NCBI GenBank assembly: GCA_947574055.1
Contig: CANPIC010000002.1
Span: 1 to 64,000 of the forward strand
From: an uncultured bacterium
Lineage (GTDB): Bacteria; Bacillota; Clostridia; Lachnospirales; Lachnospiraceae
Direction: 5' to 3'
Length of the DNA stretch: 64,000 bases
Shown: one piece after another, positions 26,872-35,613 of the stretch
Position numbering within the stretch: the stretch's first letter is position 1
Layout: the number at the start of each line of letters is the position of its first letter
The notes under the pieces: model-generated
Database searches by the model: none
Told to the model about the DNA's origin: nothing
The model's input: the letters and a program-made list of their open reading frames with translations, nothing else
Position numbers and translations under genes: made by a program

Positions 26872-26900
26872 TTGCCTAAATGCCACCGGGATGATATGAT
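26872..26900 (+). promoter_or_regulatory. Promoter of the NSS symporter gene
   Basis: TTGCCT (26872-26877), 17 bases, TATGAT (26895-26900). The upstream alternative start in the ORF track is the -35 box itself, so the gene starts at 26935. Confidence 0.8.
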
Positions 26901-26934
26901 AGAGCAATATAATGATGCAAAGGAGGTCAATGAA

Positions 26935-28332
26935 ATGAAAGATGACGGAAATACGGCCAATCATCCGCACGAGGGAAAGACGCGCAGCAGCTTTTCCGGA
27001 AAGCTGGGCTATGTCCTGGCGGTGGCCGGATCAGCGGTGGGGCTTGGTAATATCTGGCGTTTTCCCTATCTGGCGGCGAAATATGGCGGGGGTATATTTT
27101 TGCTGGTGTATCTGGTTTTGATGCTGACGTTCGGTTATGCCCTGATCGTATCAGAAACTGCCCTGGGGAGGATGACAAAGCGCAGTCCGGTAGGGGCTTT
27201 TCAGACGTTTGGCAAAGGGCTGCCTTTTCGGCTGGGAGGCTGGATCAATGCGGTGATTCCCATGCTGATCGTACCATATTACAGCGTAATCGGAGGCTGG
27301 GTGACAAAGTATCTGTTTGAGTATCTGCGGGGAAGTACACAGTCTCTGGCATCGGATGACTATTTTTCCGGCTTTATTGCAGATGGGATGGGGGCCGGAT
27401 TCTGGTTCCTGATCTTTGCCCTGATGGTGGTGGCTGTTTTGTTTGGCGGAGTAAAACAGGGCGTGGAACGGGTTTCCAAGGTGATGATGCCGCTGCTGGT
27501 ATTGCTGGCTGTGTTCGTAGCCGGGTATTCCATGACCAGACCAGGGGCATGGGAAGGCGTGAAATATTTCCTGGTTCCCAATGTGGAGAATTTTTCCTGG
27601 ATGACAGTGGTTGCTGCCATGGGGCAGATGTTTTATTCTCTGTCTATTGCCATGGGTATCCTCTATACGTATGGTTCCTATATTAAAAAAGAAGTGGATA
27701 TCGAGAAATCCACCACGCAGGTGGAACTCTTTGATACGGCTATCGCCATGCTGGCCGGTCTGATGATCATCCCGGCGGTTTTTGCTTTTTCTGGCGGTGA
27801 TCCCAATACCCTGAAGGCAGGTCCCTCGCTGATGTTTATTACCATTCCCAAAGTATTTGCAAGTATGGGATTTGGCACTGGGGCCGGTGTGATGTTTTTC
27901 CTGCTGGTACTGCTTGCGGCACTGACAAGCGCCATCTCCCTGGCGGAATCCGGTGTTTCCACGTTTGAGGACCAGCTGGGGCTTAACCGCAGTCGCTCCG
28001 TGTTGTTGATGGGAGCTGTCATTGTTGTGTTTGGCCTGGCTTCCGCCCTGGGCTTTGGTGTGCTTGACTTTGTTACGATCCTGGGCATGTCCATTCTGGA
28101 CTTCTTTGATTTTATGACCAATTCCCTGATGATGCCCGTTGCGGCTCTGGCTACCTGTTTTCTGATTACCCGTGTGGTAGGGCTTGACAAAATCGCCGGC
28201 GAAGTGGAGCAGTCTTCGGCTTTTAAACGCAAAAAAATGTACAACCTGTTTATGAAATACCTGGCGCCTGTCTGTATTGCGGTCATTTTGCTTAGTTCTG
28301 TTGCCAATGTGCTGGGATGGATTTCCATGTGA
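26935..28332 (+). CDS. Sodium-dependent neurotransmitter:sodium symporter (NSS) family transporter
   Basis: A 465-aa membrane protein. The first helix carries the Na+/substrate signature GSAVGLGNIWRFPYLAAKYGGG. Helices 1-2, a conserved ALGRMTKRSPVGAF loop and helices 6-8 follow in LeuT order; the length suggests 11 helices, as is common in bacterial homologues. It probably imports an amino acid with Na+; the substrate cannot be read from the sequence. ATG 26935 has AAAGGAGG upstream. It forms a single-gene unit. Confidence 0.93.
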   Translation: MKDDGNTANHPHEGKTRSSFSGKLGYVLAVAGSAVGLGNIWRFPYLAAKYGGGIFLLVYLVLMLTFGYALIVSETALGRMTKRSPVGAFQTFGKGLPFRLGGWINAVIPMLIVPYYSVIGGWVTKYLFEYLRGSTQSLASDDYFSGFIADGMGAGFWFLIFALMVVAVLFGGVKQGVERVSKVMMPLLVLLAVFVAGYSMTRPGAWEGVKYFLVPNVENFSWMTVVAAMGQMFYSLSIAMGILYTYGSYIKKEVDIEKSTTQVELFDTAIAMLAGLMIIPAVFAFSGGDPNTLKAGPSLMFITIPKVFASMGFGTGAGVMFFLLVLLAALTSAISLAESGVSTFEDQLGLNRSRSVLLMGAVIVVFGLASALGFGVLDFVTILGMSILDFFDFMTNSLMMPVAALATCFLITRVVGLDKIAGEVEQSSAFKRKKMYNLFMKYLAPVCIAVILLSSVANVLGWISM

Positions 28333-28392
28333 CAAACATCGGCCATGAAAGCGGTCCTGTTCCTTCTATTTTAAGAAACTGTACAGAAAATA

Positions 28393-28421
28393 TTGGTATT
28401 TTGTGCAAAGAGTTGTATAAT
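28393..28421 (+). promoter_or_regulatory. Promoter of the Hsp90-like operon
   Basis: TTGGTA (28393-28398), 17 bases, then perfect TATAAT (28416-28421). Transcription should begin near 28428. No heat-shock CIRCE-type inverted repeat is visible. Confidence 0.75.
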
Positions 28422-28525
28422 ATCCATAAGCAGCAAGAGTAAGTCAGATTGTAGCAACATAAAAGTGGACTAAAATGAGCCCGAACGGGAGAGATGGGGA
28501 TCGGCAGCTGAGGAGGATTCCGCCC

Positions 28526-30382
28526 ATGGGCAGGGAAATGAGGGGAAGAAGGATGAAAGATTATCGTTTTCAGGTGAATTTAGGCGGTATGATCGAGATA
28601 TTGTCAGATCATTTATACAGCAGCCCTGATGTCTATATAAGGGAATTGTTGCAAAATGGTGTGGATGCCATAACCGGGCGTATGATTCGGGAAAAAGAGG
28701 AGAAAGAAGCAGGGCGGCAGGCTTCGGAAATTGCGGGCAGGATTGTTTTGGAGATTGAGGAGGGCAGACAGCTTATTTTTTCCGATAACGGCCAGGGGTT
28801 AACGGAGGAGGAGATTCACCAGTTTCTGGCGATTATCGGTGAGTCCTCCAAGCGTAATCCGGCTGACGGGCGGATACGGACAGACTATATCGGACGGTTC
28901 GGGATCGGTCTTTTATCCTGTTTCATGGTGTCAGATCATATCCGGATGCTGACCAGATCTGCCGGTAAAGAGGCACCGGTTCTTGAATGGCAGGGCAGAC
29001 CCGATGGGACATATACAATCCGCCGGATGGAACAGGAGCAGGTCGGCAAAGGGGATATGGCTTTCGGGACGCAGGTCATTCTCTCGGCAAAGCCGGGCAG
29101 GGAAGACTATTTCACGGAGAAGGTTATCCGCAGGCTGCTCACCTACTATGGGATGCTGCTGCCGTTTCCGATTCTTGTCCGTGTGCATGGAAAAGAAGAG
29201 CAGATCAACCCTATTTATCTGCCCTGGGACGGCAGAGAGACGAATAAACAGGAACTGATGCTGTTTGGGCAGATGATGTTTGAAGAGCAGTTTATGGATT
29301 GTGTTCCCCTGCGCAGTGAGTCGGGAAATGTATCCGGCGTGGCCTATATTATCAAATATCCGGTTTTACCATCGGCAAAGGGGAGTCACCGTATCTATCT
29401 GAAAAATATGCTGTTGACGGAAAAGGGTGACAATCTGATCCCTGACTGGGCAGTGTTTACCAAATGCATCATCAATGCCACTGATCTGCGTCCCACGGCT
29501 TCCAGAGAAGGGTTTTATGTGGACGAAGTGCTGGAGAGCGCCAGGGACGCCATTGAAGATGCCTTGATAGACTATATTGCAGGGATCGCGGAGGATGAGA
29601 GAGAAGTCTTTGACCACTTTTTCCATATCCACAAACTCACCCTGATGTCACTTGCGCTGGCCGCACCCAAACTGTTTGGGATACTGGTGGATTACTGTGA
29701 GTTTGAGACAACACGGGGACTGCAGACCGGCTATGATCTGCGGACCTGCGCAGAGCCGCTTGTCTATGCGCCCACGGAAGCAAAATATAAGCAGCTTTCC
29801 CAGCTTTTCTTTGCCCAGGATAAGATGCTGATCAATGTATCCTATGTACATTCGCTGGAACTTCTCATGCGACTGGGACAACTCTACGGTCTGGAAGTAC
29901 ATCCGGTCGATGACTGGAGCGTGGAAGATCTGATGGAAGATCTGACACCGGATGATCAGGACGACAGTTTCGCCTTTCAGAAAGCGGCCAACCGGATCTT
30001 AAAGGCCTATGACTGCCGGGCGGAACTGAAATATTTTTCGCCGTATAATCAGCCCACTTTTTATCTGATGGATGAAAAAATACTGCTCAAGCGCCAGATT
30101 GAGGCTTCCCGTTCGCAGGCGGACTCCATGTTCTTTCAGATGCTGGATGCCTTTACGGCGGAGATTCCCGGCGATACGGCGGCAGTGCTGTATTTTAATT
30201 ACAACAATCCTCTTGTAAAGAAACTGACAGAGAGGGAGGCGGAAGCGGATCTGAAGATACTGGTGGAGATTTTGTATGTACAGGCCCTGCAGATCGGTGG
30301 TTTTACGCTGCATAACAACGAACTGGGAATGTTGAACCGCAATATTCTGACACTGATGGAAAGGGGCCTTTCCGATGAATGA
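28526..30382 (+). CDS. Hsp90-family ATPase (HtpG-like, divergent)
   Basis: A 618-aa protein (609 from ATG 28553). The GHKL ATPase domain is intact: YIRELLQNGVDA (catalytic Glu40, Asn44, Asp47), FSDNGQGLTEEE and IGRFGIGLLSCF. The middle domain has the catalytic loop TASREGF. The C-terminal third (about 380 onward) shows little of the usual HtpG sequence, though the total length is normal. I prefer ATG 28526 because AGGAGG lies nine bases upstream; 28553 is weaker. The stop overlaps the next gene by 8 bases (ATGAATGA). The two following paralogous helical proteins are likely partners, by inference. Confidence 0.9.
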   Translation: MGREMRGRRMKDYRFQVNLGGMIEILSDHLYSSPDVYIRELLQNGVDAITGRMIREKEEKEAGRQASEIAGRIVLEIEEGRQLIFSDNGQGLTEEEIHQFLAIIGESSKRNPADGRIRTDYIGRFGIGLLSCFMVSDHIRMLTRSAGKEAPVLEWQGRPDGTYTIRRMEQEQVGKGDMAFGTQVILSAKPGREDYFTEKVIRRLLTYYGMLLPFPILVRVHGKEEQINPIYLPWDGRETNKQELMLFGQMMFEEQFMDCVPLRSESGNVSGVAYIIKYPVLPSAKGSHRIYLKNMLLTEKGDNLIPDWAVFTKCIINATDLRPTASREGFYVDEVLESARDAIEDALIDYIAGIAEDEREVFDHFFHIHKLTLMSLALAAPKLFGILVDYCEFETTRGLQTGYDLRTCAEPLVYAPTEAKYKQLSQLFFAQDKMLINVSYVHSLELLMRLGQLYGLEVHPVDDWSVEDLMEDLTPDDQDDSFAFQKAANRILKAYDCRAELKYFSPYNQPTFYLMDEKILLKRQIEASRSQADSMFFQMLDAFTAEIPGDTAAVLYFNYNNPLVKKLTEREAEADLKILVEILYVQALQIGGFTLHNNELGMLNRNILTLMERGLSDE

Positions 30383-31499
30383 GAAATATACGGCAGATGG
30401 CTACTTCCCGGAAGAGATAAAAAGAGCCTTCGAGGCGCTGGAACACGGAAACGCCAAAATAGCGGCAATTCGCAGTGCCATAGAAGCGGCAGATGCCAGC
30501 GACGACACGCCTTTCCGGATCTATTTCCGGCTGGAATTGTGCCGGGAATCCTGTTTCTACGGCGACTGTATGGATATGATGGTGATCTTTCCCCAGGTGC
30601 TGGCCATTGCAGACCGGTATCCCGATACACCGGCTACCTGTTATGAGCCCGGTTATCTGGACGCTATGGATCATGTGTTATGGGTGTATAAGTGGATCCT
30701 GGAAGAGTGCTGCAATTTTTACCAGGTTCCCATGGCAGACTGTTTGAAGTTTTTTGAAGACTTTAGACGGCGTAGCCTGGCATATGGATACAATCTGCGC
30801 CCTTACTATTATTATCTGTATCTTTTTTATGAAAAAATCGATCCGGTGAAGTCACGGGAAGCCTTTCATATGTTTGAACAGATTCCCCGGGATGATAACT
30901 GCGACTGCAGGGCTTGTGAACGTAATACCATCATTGATTTCTATCTGCAGCAGGGACAGATGGAACGGGCAAAGGAATTGTCGGCGGAGATTGAGAACTT
31001 TGACCTGACCTGCGGACATGACAAAAAGGAGGCCTGGCTGCGGTTAAAACGCCATTATATGCAGCATTATCTGGGGCGACGGGAATTTGAGGAAGCAGAA
31101 ACCTACTGCCATATTCTGGAGCGCCAGCGGATGAAGGATACGGAATTTCAGAGATGGGATGATTTCCTGTACTGCTATGCCTACCTGAACATGGGAAAAG
31201 CGCTGCGGATTTACAAAGCGCACTGGAAGGAATGGCTGGAAGAGAGACATCCTTCGACCATTTTTTCTGTCAATAGAAATATCACCTGTTTTTTTAAGAA
31301 ATTGCAGCAGGAGAGAAAACAGGCGACGATCAAACTTTCCCTTGATCCGGCCTTTCCTCTGTATGAGGAGAGCGGACAGTACAGCATTGCCAGTCTGTAC
31401 CGGTTTTATTATAAGCGGGCCAGGGAGGTGGCGGAGCGTTTTGATGAAAGAAACGGCTCGCATTATTATTGCAATCAGTTGACAGAAGTATTGTCATAA
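30375..31499 (+). CDS. Helical-repeat (TPR-like) protein of unknown function, paralogue A
   Basis: A 374-aa predicted soluble, mostly helical protein with no signal peptide or membrane segment. Repeated helix pairs such as MERAKELSAEIENF and FEEAETYCHILERQ look like tetratricopeptide units. A cysteine cluster, NCDCRACERN (about residues 178-187), and a later TCGHD could bind metal or support a disulfide. The start overlaps the Hsp90-like gene by eight bases, so translation is coupled. It closely resembles the next gene (identical blocks TPFRIYFRLELC, ADRYPDTP, FYGD), indicating a tandem duplication. No named family is recognised. Confidence 0.85.
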   Translation: MNEKYTADGYFPEEIKRAFEALEHGNAKIAAIRSAIEAADASDDTPFRIYFRLELCRESCFYGDCMDMMVIFPQVLAIADRYPDTPATCYEPGYLDAMDHVLWVYKWILEECCNFYQVPMADCLKFFEDFRRRSLAYGYNLRPYYYYLYLFYEKIDPVKSREAFHMFEQIPRDDNCDCRACERNTIIDFYLQQGQMERAKELSAEIENFDLTCGHDKKEAWLRLKRHYMQHYLGRREFEEAETYCHILERQRMKDTEFQRWDDFLYCYAYLNMGKALRIYKAHWKEWLEERHPSTIFSVNRNITCFFKKLQQERKQATIKLSLDPAFPLYEESGQYSIASLYRFYYKRAREVAERFDERNGSHYYCNQLTEVLS

Positions 31500-31583
31500 A
31501 CAGGCAGGGTGCTTTGTATCTGCAGGAGGCTTTTCCGTACGGAGTACCGGCCGGGCGTATTTGAGAAAGGAGCCGGATTAACC

Positions 31584-32726
31584 ATGAAAGACCAACAGGG
31601 AGAGCGTCTTTACGAACCGGAAAAACTCAAACAGCTTTGTGATCGTGCAGAGCACGGGATCGCCAGAAGGGAAGCGCTTCGTGAGGCCATTGCCCAGGCG
31701 GATGCCCACAACGACACTCCCTTTCGCATCTATTTTCGACTGGAACTGTGTCAGGAGTCCAATTTTTATGGGGACAGTTTGGATATGATGGTGATTTTTC
31801 CCGAGGCGCTGGCCATCGCCGACCGTTATCCGGATACGCCCTGTACGAGATATAATAACAGGATTTTTCAAAACTGTATGGGCCATATTTTATGGGTTTA
31901 TAAATGGATTCTGAGCTGCTGTGATGAATTTTATCAGATTCCGATGGCGGTCTGTGAGAAATTTTTTGAGGATTTCAAACGGCGCAGTCTGGCTTACGGA
32001 TTCAATCTGCGCGCCTATTATCTGTACCGTTATTATTTTTATAATTCCATGGATCTGGAAGAGGAGGCGAGAGCAGCATTTTATGCGTATGAAAGTCTGC
32101 CCAGGGACAGCAACTGCGACTGCAAAGCCTGTGAGCGTAACGTCAGTGTCAATTTCTACCTGGATATGGATGATTGGGAAAAGGCGAAAGAACTGGCGGC
32201 GGATATCGAGAATCATTCTCTTCGCTGCGGACATGACCGGATGGCGGCCTGGCTGCGCCTCCAGCGCCATTATATGAATTATTATCTGAGCTCGCAGCGG
32301 CGCAATTTTGCTGAAGGGGAGAAATACTGCAAACTGATCGAGCGCCATATGATCAGCGCCATCGAGTATCAGGAATGGGACAGCTTCGTATACTGCTATG
32401 CGCATACGAATCTAGGCAAAGCTCTGCAAATATATAAGAATCACTGGAAAGACTGGGAAAAGGAACGCAATCCCTCCAGCGAATACTATAGCTGTAAAAA
32501 TATCATGCGTTTTTTTAAGAAGCTGGGTGAAGTGAGGAAAAGTAAGACCGTGAAATTGCAGATGGAGCCTTCTTTTCCTCTGTATCAGAAAAATGGTCAG
32601 TATGAAATCAACGGCCTGTACCAGTATTATTATAACAGAGCCAGAAAGGTTGCGGAACTTTTTGATGCCCGCAATGGCACGGATTGCTTCTGTCACTGGC
32701 TGGAAAGAGCCGCGGAGGAAGGGTGA
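31584..32726 (+). CDS. Helical-repeat (TPR-like) protein of unknown function, paralogue B
   Basis: A 380-aa protein, paralogous to the preceding gene over nearly its whole length. Shared blocks are TPFRIYFRLELC, DMMVIFP, FKRRSLAYG, NCDCKACERN, CGHD and the ending RKVAELFDARNG. ATG 31584 is used, with GAAAGGAG 11 bases upstream; the ORF track's earlier start (31509) has no ribosome-binding site and lies outside the region shared with the paralogue. It is the last gene of the Hsp90-like unit. Keeping two copies suggests a heteromeric complex or two client specificities, as inference. Confidence 0.85.
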   Translation: MKDQQGERLYEPEKLKQLCDRAEHGIARREALREAIAQADAHNDTPFRIYFRLELCQESNFYGDSLDMMVIFPEALAIADRYPDTPCTRYNNRIFQNCMGHILWVYKWILSCCDEFYQIPMAVCEKFFEDFKRRSLAYGFNLRAYYLYRYYFYNSMDLEEEARAAFYAYESLPRDSNCDCKACERNVSVNFYLDMDDWEKAKELAADIENHSLRCGHDRMAAWLRLQRHYMNYYLSSQRRNFAEGEKYCKLIERHMISAIEYQEWDSFVYCYAHTNLGKALQIYKNHWKDWEKERNPSSEYYSCKNIMRFFKKLGEVRKSKTVKLQMEPSFPLYQKNGQYEINGLYQYYYNRARKVAELFDARNGTDCFCHWLERAAEEG

Positions 32727-32833
32727 GCCGGTTTTGACCGGGGGACCTGCCGGGGATGCCCTGGCCTGCCTGTTGACGATTACGAAAATTTTTCTAAAAA
32801 ATGTCGAAAAGAAATCATTTTTTCGCTCCGGCA

Positions 32834-32842
32834 TGATATAAT
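32834..32842 (+). promoter_or_regulatory. Extended -10 promoter of the alcohol dehydrogenase gene
   Basis: TGATATAAT is a perfect extended -10 element; no good -35 lies at 17 bases, as is usual for this type. Transcription should begin near 32849, just before the leader hairpin at 32865. Confidence 0.7.
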
Positions 32843-32860
32843 GAAAGACATCAACATACA

Positions 32861-32903
32861 AACAGCATCCTTTCTATCTTCGGGAAGAAAGATGCGGAAC
32901 TTA
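32861..32903 (+). ncRNA. Leader hairpin with the AACAGC...GCGGAACTTA flanks
   Basis: The stem GCATC (32865-32869) / GATGC (32891-32895), a bulged C, then TTTCT / AGAAA, is capped by a C-TTCG-G tetraloop. The flanks AACA (left) and GGAACTTA (right) are identical to those of the crr and ptsH leader elements. This is a much shorter member of the same apparent motif, sitting in the 5' leader of the dehydrogenase gene. Confidence 0.65.
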
Positions 32904-32925
32904 TAAGCAGGAGGTATACATAAAT

Positions 32926-34143
32926 ATGGCAAGATTTACATTACCGCGTGACCTGTACCACGGCAAAGGTGCACTGGAAGCACTGAAATCCTTTCAGGGC
33001 AAAAAGGCAATGATCTGTGTGGGTGGCGGTTCCATGAAACGGTTCGGTTTTCTGGACCGTGCAAAGGAGTATCTGCAGGAAGCCGGAATGGAAGTGGAAC
33101 TCTTTGAAGGCATCGAGCCCGATCCGTCTGTCGAGACAGTTATGAAAGGCGCCGAGGCGATGGCCAAATTTGAACCGGACTGGATTGTTGCCATGGGAGG
33201 CGGTTCTCCCATCGACGCGGCAAAAGCCATGTGGATCAAATACGAGTATCCGGAGATTACATTTGAGGATATGTGTAAAGTATTCGGTATCCCCAGCCTG
33301 AGAAAGAAAGCACATTTCTGTGCGATCTCCTCTACTTCGGGCACGGCTACCGAGGTGACGGCCTTTTCTATCATTACCGATTATCAGAAAGGGATCAAAT
33401 ATCCCATCGCTGATTTTGAGATTACGCCAGATGTGGCGATCGTTGACCCGGATCTGGCGCAGACCATGCCACAGAAGCTGGTGGCACATACCGGTATGGA
33501 TGCCATGACACATTCTGTGGAGGCCTATGTTTCCACAGCCAACTGTGATTTTACAGACCCGCTTGCGTTACATTCCATTAAGATGATTCAGAATGATCTG
33601 GTGGCTTCCTATAACGGAGATACCGAAAAACGTTCTTCCATGCACAATGCGCAGTGTCTGGCAGGTATGGCATTTTCCAATGCACTGCTGGGAATCGTTC
33701 ATTCAATGGCGCACAAGACAGGGGCCGCTTTTGCGGACTATGGCGCACATATCATACATGGAGCAGCCAATGCCATGTATCTGCCCAAGGTTATCGCTTT
33801 TAATGCCAAGGATGAGACTGCATGCAAACGTTATGGCGAGATTGCAGACTTTATGGGGCTGGGTGGAAATACTCCCGAAGAGAAGGTAGATCTGCTGATC
33901 GGCTATCTGCGGAAGATGAATGATGATCTGAATATTCCGCACTGTATCGCACATTATGGCACTGACAGCTATCCCGCAGAGCAGGGGTTTGTGCCGGAAG
34001 AGGTATTTTTGGAGAGGCTTCCCGAGATCGCAGCCAATGCGATCGGAGATGCATGTACCGGTTCCAATCCCCGCCAGCCGAGTCAGGAGGAGATGGAGAA
34101 GCTGCTGAAATGCTGCTATTATGACACAGAAGTAGATTTCTGA
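32926..34143 (+). CDS. Iron-containing alcohol dehydrogenase
   Basis: A 405-aa protein of the group III alcohol dehydrogenases. The N-terminal nucleotide domain has GGGSPIDAAKAMW and the C-terminal domain has the metal ligands: aspartate in VDPDLA, GMDAMTHSVEAYV (histidine), GIVHSMAHKTGA, and HGAANAMYLP (histidine). It resembles the dehydrogenase half of AdhE and the butanol dehydrogenases, reducing aldehydes with NAD(P)H in fermentation. AGGAGG lies ten bases before the ATG. The gene is a single unit with its own promoter and a strong terminator. Confidence 0.93.
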   Translation: MARFTLPRDLYHGKGALEALKSFQGKKAMICVGGGSMKRFGFLDRAKEYLQEAGMEVELFEGIEPDPSVETVMKGAEAMAKFEPDWIVAMGGGSPIDAAKAMWIKYEYPEITFEDMCKVFGIPSLRKKAHFCAISSTSGTATEVTAFSIITDYQKGIKYPIADFEITPDVAIVDPDLAQTMPQKLVAHTGMDAMTHSVEAYVSTANCDFTDPLALHSIKMIQNDLVASYNGDTEKRSSMHNAQCLAGMAFSNALLGIVHSMAHKTGAAFADYGAHIIHGAANAMYLPKVIAFNAKDETACKRYGEIADFMGLGGNTPEEKVDLLIGYLRKMNDDLNIPHCIAHYGTDSYPAEQGFVPEEVFLERLPEIAANAIGDACTGSNPRQPSQEEMEKLLKCCYYDTEVDF

Positions 34144-34216
34144 CAGAGATCGAAAATAGGGGTATGTAACCGGAGGGCCGACGGGACACAGGCCGCCGTT
34201 TGACAGATATGCCGTG

Positions 34217-34270
34217 GGGCAGGAGTCAGTCTGGAGCGCAGAGCGCAGACAGATTCCTGCCCTTTTTTGA
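34217..34270 (+). terminator. Long terminator of the alcohol dehydrogenase gene
   Basis: GGGCAGGAGTCAGTCTG (34217-34233) pairs with CAGACAGATTCCTGCCC (34246-34262) across 17 positions, with one mismatch and one G-U, followed by TTTTTT. The minus strand lacks a T run, so it is one-directional. Confidence 0.9.
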
Positions 34271-34272
34271 TG

Positions 34273-35613
34273 TCAGAAATGGTCCGCCGGCAGAGATATG
34301 GTAAAGACAGCGCCGCCGCCGGGGGCATCTGTCACCTGGATGGTGCCATGATGGGCCTCGATGATCTCTCTGGCTATGGCAAGTCCCAGTCCGAAATGTG
34401 CTTTGTCATGATGGGAACGTTCGCTCCGGTAAAAGCGGTCAAATATTTTTTCTTTTTCGGCATCGGGGACCCCGGGGCCGCTGTCGGAGACAGAGAGGGC
34501 GAAGCGGCTTTGGCCGCCATGTTCCCGGCGGTATTGAAGCATGACGATTATGTTACCGCCCGCCGGTGTATAGCTGACGGCATTGTGCAGAAGGATGTTT
34601 ACTGCCTGTCTGATGCGTTCTTTGTCACACTGGCACTGCGGCAGTGTCTGCGCCGGCAAAATAGGGCGTAGCCGGATGTCCTTTGTCCGGGCCATATGTT
34701 CATACGTTTCACAGGTATCGAGAATGAGGGTATCCAGTTCCACCGGCGCTTTTCGCAGGGAAAGGCGACCGGCGTCCCGGCTGACAAGGGTCAGCATATC
34801 GCCCAGCAGAGAAGACATATGTATGGCTTCCTCCCTGACTGTTTCCAGTTCCGCTGCAAGCGAAGCAAAGGAGCGGACCGGACCGGTATTTGCGCCGCTG
34901 CTTATGTGAAGTTTTTCCAGCATCGCTTCTGTGCAGGATAAGATAACGGCCAGCGGTGTGCGCAGTTCATGAGAGGCATCGGCCAGGAAACGGCGCTGCC
35001 GGATACGGTTTTCTTCAATGGGGAAGAGCAGCTTTCCGGTAAAAAACCAGGCAAATGCCCAGAGTCCCAGAAGCGCCGGCAGGATAATGGACAAAAAGAG
35101 GATACGCTGCTGTACGAGTGAGGATCTGAGGCCGGAAAGCGGCAGCATAAGAAGCATTTCCAGCGTGGCTTCTTTCTTTGTCACTTCTATTACAAAACAG
35201 TGGAAAGATTCTTTTCCGGGCACGACAAAGTCCCGGTATAAGCATTGCCGGGAAAGGGGATGTTTCGTAAAAGACAGCTTGTTTTTCTGATAGTATTGCC
35301 AGGCCGTCTCCAGGGAAGCGGTAGCTTCTTGCGTATGGGAGAGGCGATTGTACAAAAACGGACTGCCGTTGTCAAAGACAGCGATCAGGCCATTCTCCTT
35401 TTTTTCCAGTCCGGCCAGCCAGGCGGCAGTAAGAGACTGCTGTCCGCCAAGGCCGGAGGCGATCAATGTGATATCATTTTGCCAGGAGATGATTTTGCTC
35501 TGTAACAGATTCTGTTCGGATACATAGAGGTATCCCAGTGTCATACAGACCAGGATCAGGGTGCTGATACCGCCCCAGAGCAGAGTCAGCCGCAGTCGTA
35601 CCTTTTTAAACAT
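34273..35613 (-). CDS. Sensor histidine kinase
   Basis: A 446-aa two-helix membrane kinase. The N-terminal helix (about 9-30) and a second near 170-192 bracket an extracellular sensor of about 135 residues; the HAMP-like linker is very short. The phosphorylated histidine is His215 in FLADASHELRTPL, followed by the N box HNAVSYTP and the glycine boxes SDSGPGVPD and GLGLAIA. It overlaps the upstream response-regulator gene by eight bases, so the two are coupled. Signal unknown. The divergent lipoprotein/permease operon is its likely target. Confidence 0.93.
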   Translation of the reverse strand: MFKKVRLRLTLLWGGISTLILVCMTLGYLYVSEQNLLQSKIISWQNDITLIASGLGGQQSLTAAWLAGLEKKENGLIAVFDNGSPFLYNRLSHTQEATASLETAWQYYQKNKLSFTKHPLSRQCLYRDFVVPGKESFHCFVIEVTKKEATLEMLLMLPLSGLRSSLVQQRILFLSIILPALLGLWAFAWFFTGKLLFPIEENRIRQRRFLADASHELRTPLAVILSCTEAMLEKLHISSGANTGPVRSFASLAAELETVREEAIHMSSLLGDMLTLVSRDAGRLSLRKAPVELDTLILDTCETYEHMARTKDIRLRPILPAQTLPQCQCDKERIRQAVNILLHNAVSYTPAGGNIIVMLQYRREHGGQSRFALSVSDSGPGVPDAEKEKIFDRFYRSERSHHDKAHFGLGLAIAREIIEAHHGTIQVTDAPGGGAVFTISLPADHF

